DNA of 64,000 bases. It comes from Sinohyriopsis cumingii (lineage: Eukaryota > Mollusca > Bivalvia > Unionida > Unionidae). The notes under the pieces are model-generated. The model made no database searches, had not been told where the DNA came from, and saw only the letters and a program-made list of their open reading frames with translations. Shown one piece after another: positions 63,416 to 64,000 of this stretch; position 1 is the first letter of the stretch; every line of letters begins with the position of its first letter. The stretch is from assembly GCA_028554795.2 (NCBI GenBank), contig CM068835.1, positions 26,910,311 to 26,974,310 of the forward strand. Reading direction: 5' to 3'. Both the position numbers and the translations under genes were made by a program.

Positions 63416-63639
63416 GTGAGAGACAAATGTGCATCAGTACCGAAGCAGCCCAATCAGCCCATTCATACTGGAATAACAGATTACCATTGCTTTAAGTGCC
63501 AATTCATGACATTAGACCAACAAGTTCTTTTCCAACATTTCAGATTTTAAAAAAAAAATTTCTGGCCATGGCATCTGTATGAAAAAGTCAGTGTAAACAC
63601 TTGAATTTATTAGTAGCAAGCTTTTAACATTACAACATA
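63416..63639 (+). other. Start of RWDD1 intron 4
   Basis: After the donor, the frame continues 44 codons with Cys/His residues (YHCFKCQF) before a stop at 63550. No other feature is seen. Confidence 0.5.
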
Positions 63640-64000
63640 CAGTGTGACCCCGCTATAACGCACCCCACAATAATGCAAATTCAGATATAACATGGTTGTG
63701 GCATGGCTCTCGAAATTTCATATATTCATTTGCACATGAATTTTTTTTCTTCTTCGAAGTACATGAGATCATGTATGAATTCGAATATAATACGATCATG
63801 GTGTGGTTCCTGAAATTTTAAATACATGTACAAGTATTTTTTCTTGTACCTGGATTTTATTTTTTTTAAATACGAGAAATAGTGTGTAAAATGTTTATTA
63901 TCAATTGGAGGAAGAGTTCACGTATGAATTCGAATATAATATGATCATGGTATGGCTTCTGAAATTTAACAATTTCACCAGGTTCTTTAAGTGTGATGCC
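63640..64000. mobile_element. Possible pogo/Tigger-like DNA element, left end
   Basis: TA followed by CAGTGTGACCCCGCTATAAC resembles the inverted-repeat start of pogo/Tigger elements. Inside, ATGAATTCGAATATAATA is repeated at 63775 and 63923. The right end is outside the window. Confidence 0.45.

Overview
This is animal nuclear DNA: interrupted coding, SINEs, LINEs, DNA transposons, microsatellites and a multi-exon host gene. The mixture points to a marine invertebrate, most likely a mollusc or other lophotrochozoan, but that taxonomic call is an inference.

Layout. (1) 1-15297 is the right-hand part of a Polinton/Maverick (adintovirus-like) element, 'Polinton A'. It carries a protein-primed family B polymerase, two BIR (IAP-like) proteins, small unknown proteins, a packaging ATPase, an integrase with a chromodomain, penton-like and major capsid genes, pVI/pX-like basic proteins and an adenain-type protease. 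Three small coiled-coil gene cassettes and a terminal repeat follow. It looks broken in roughly ten places. (2) 15298-16412 is old flanking DNA. (3) 16535-45781 is a second, older and more decayed relative, 'Polinton B', with both terminal inverted repeats, a 6-bp target duplication, and dozens of breaks. It is inserted in a tRNA-derived SINE, itself flanked by a 10-bp duplication. B contains a SINE, a 1.9-kb LINE-tail insertion and a 10-kb LINE insertion, and the LINE contains a 252-bp hAT-type MITE. (4) 47497-63415 holds the first four coding exons of a host RWDD1 (DFRP2) gene on the + strand, with introns full of non-autonomous transposons, minisatellites and a 34-bp-arm perfect hairpin.

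The most unusual feature is in the Polinton accessory genes. Each sits in its own cassette: a shared promoter block (GGGATGTTTTCC, then CGTCCGCGCTTT, then a TATA box), a short Glu/Lys-rich coiled-coil ORF, and a 3' end that looks like that of replication-dependent histone mRNAs. That 3' end is a 16-nt stem-loop with a TTTC loop, an ACCCCA-type flank and a purine-rich element about 10-13 nt later. Eight such 3' ends are visible over the two elements, two of them decayed and lying at the inner edge of B's terminal inverted repeats. The core genes, by contrast, have TATAAAA boxes, and two AATAAA signals follow core genes. I infer that the accessory genes borrow the host's S-phase histone 3'-processing machinery (SLBP, U7 snRNP), while the virion genes use ordinary polyadenylation.

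All homology calls are from reading motifs; no database search was run. Identity and age statements are estimates by eye.
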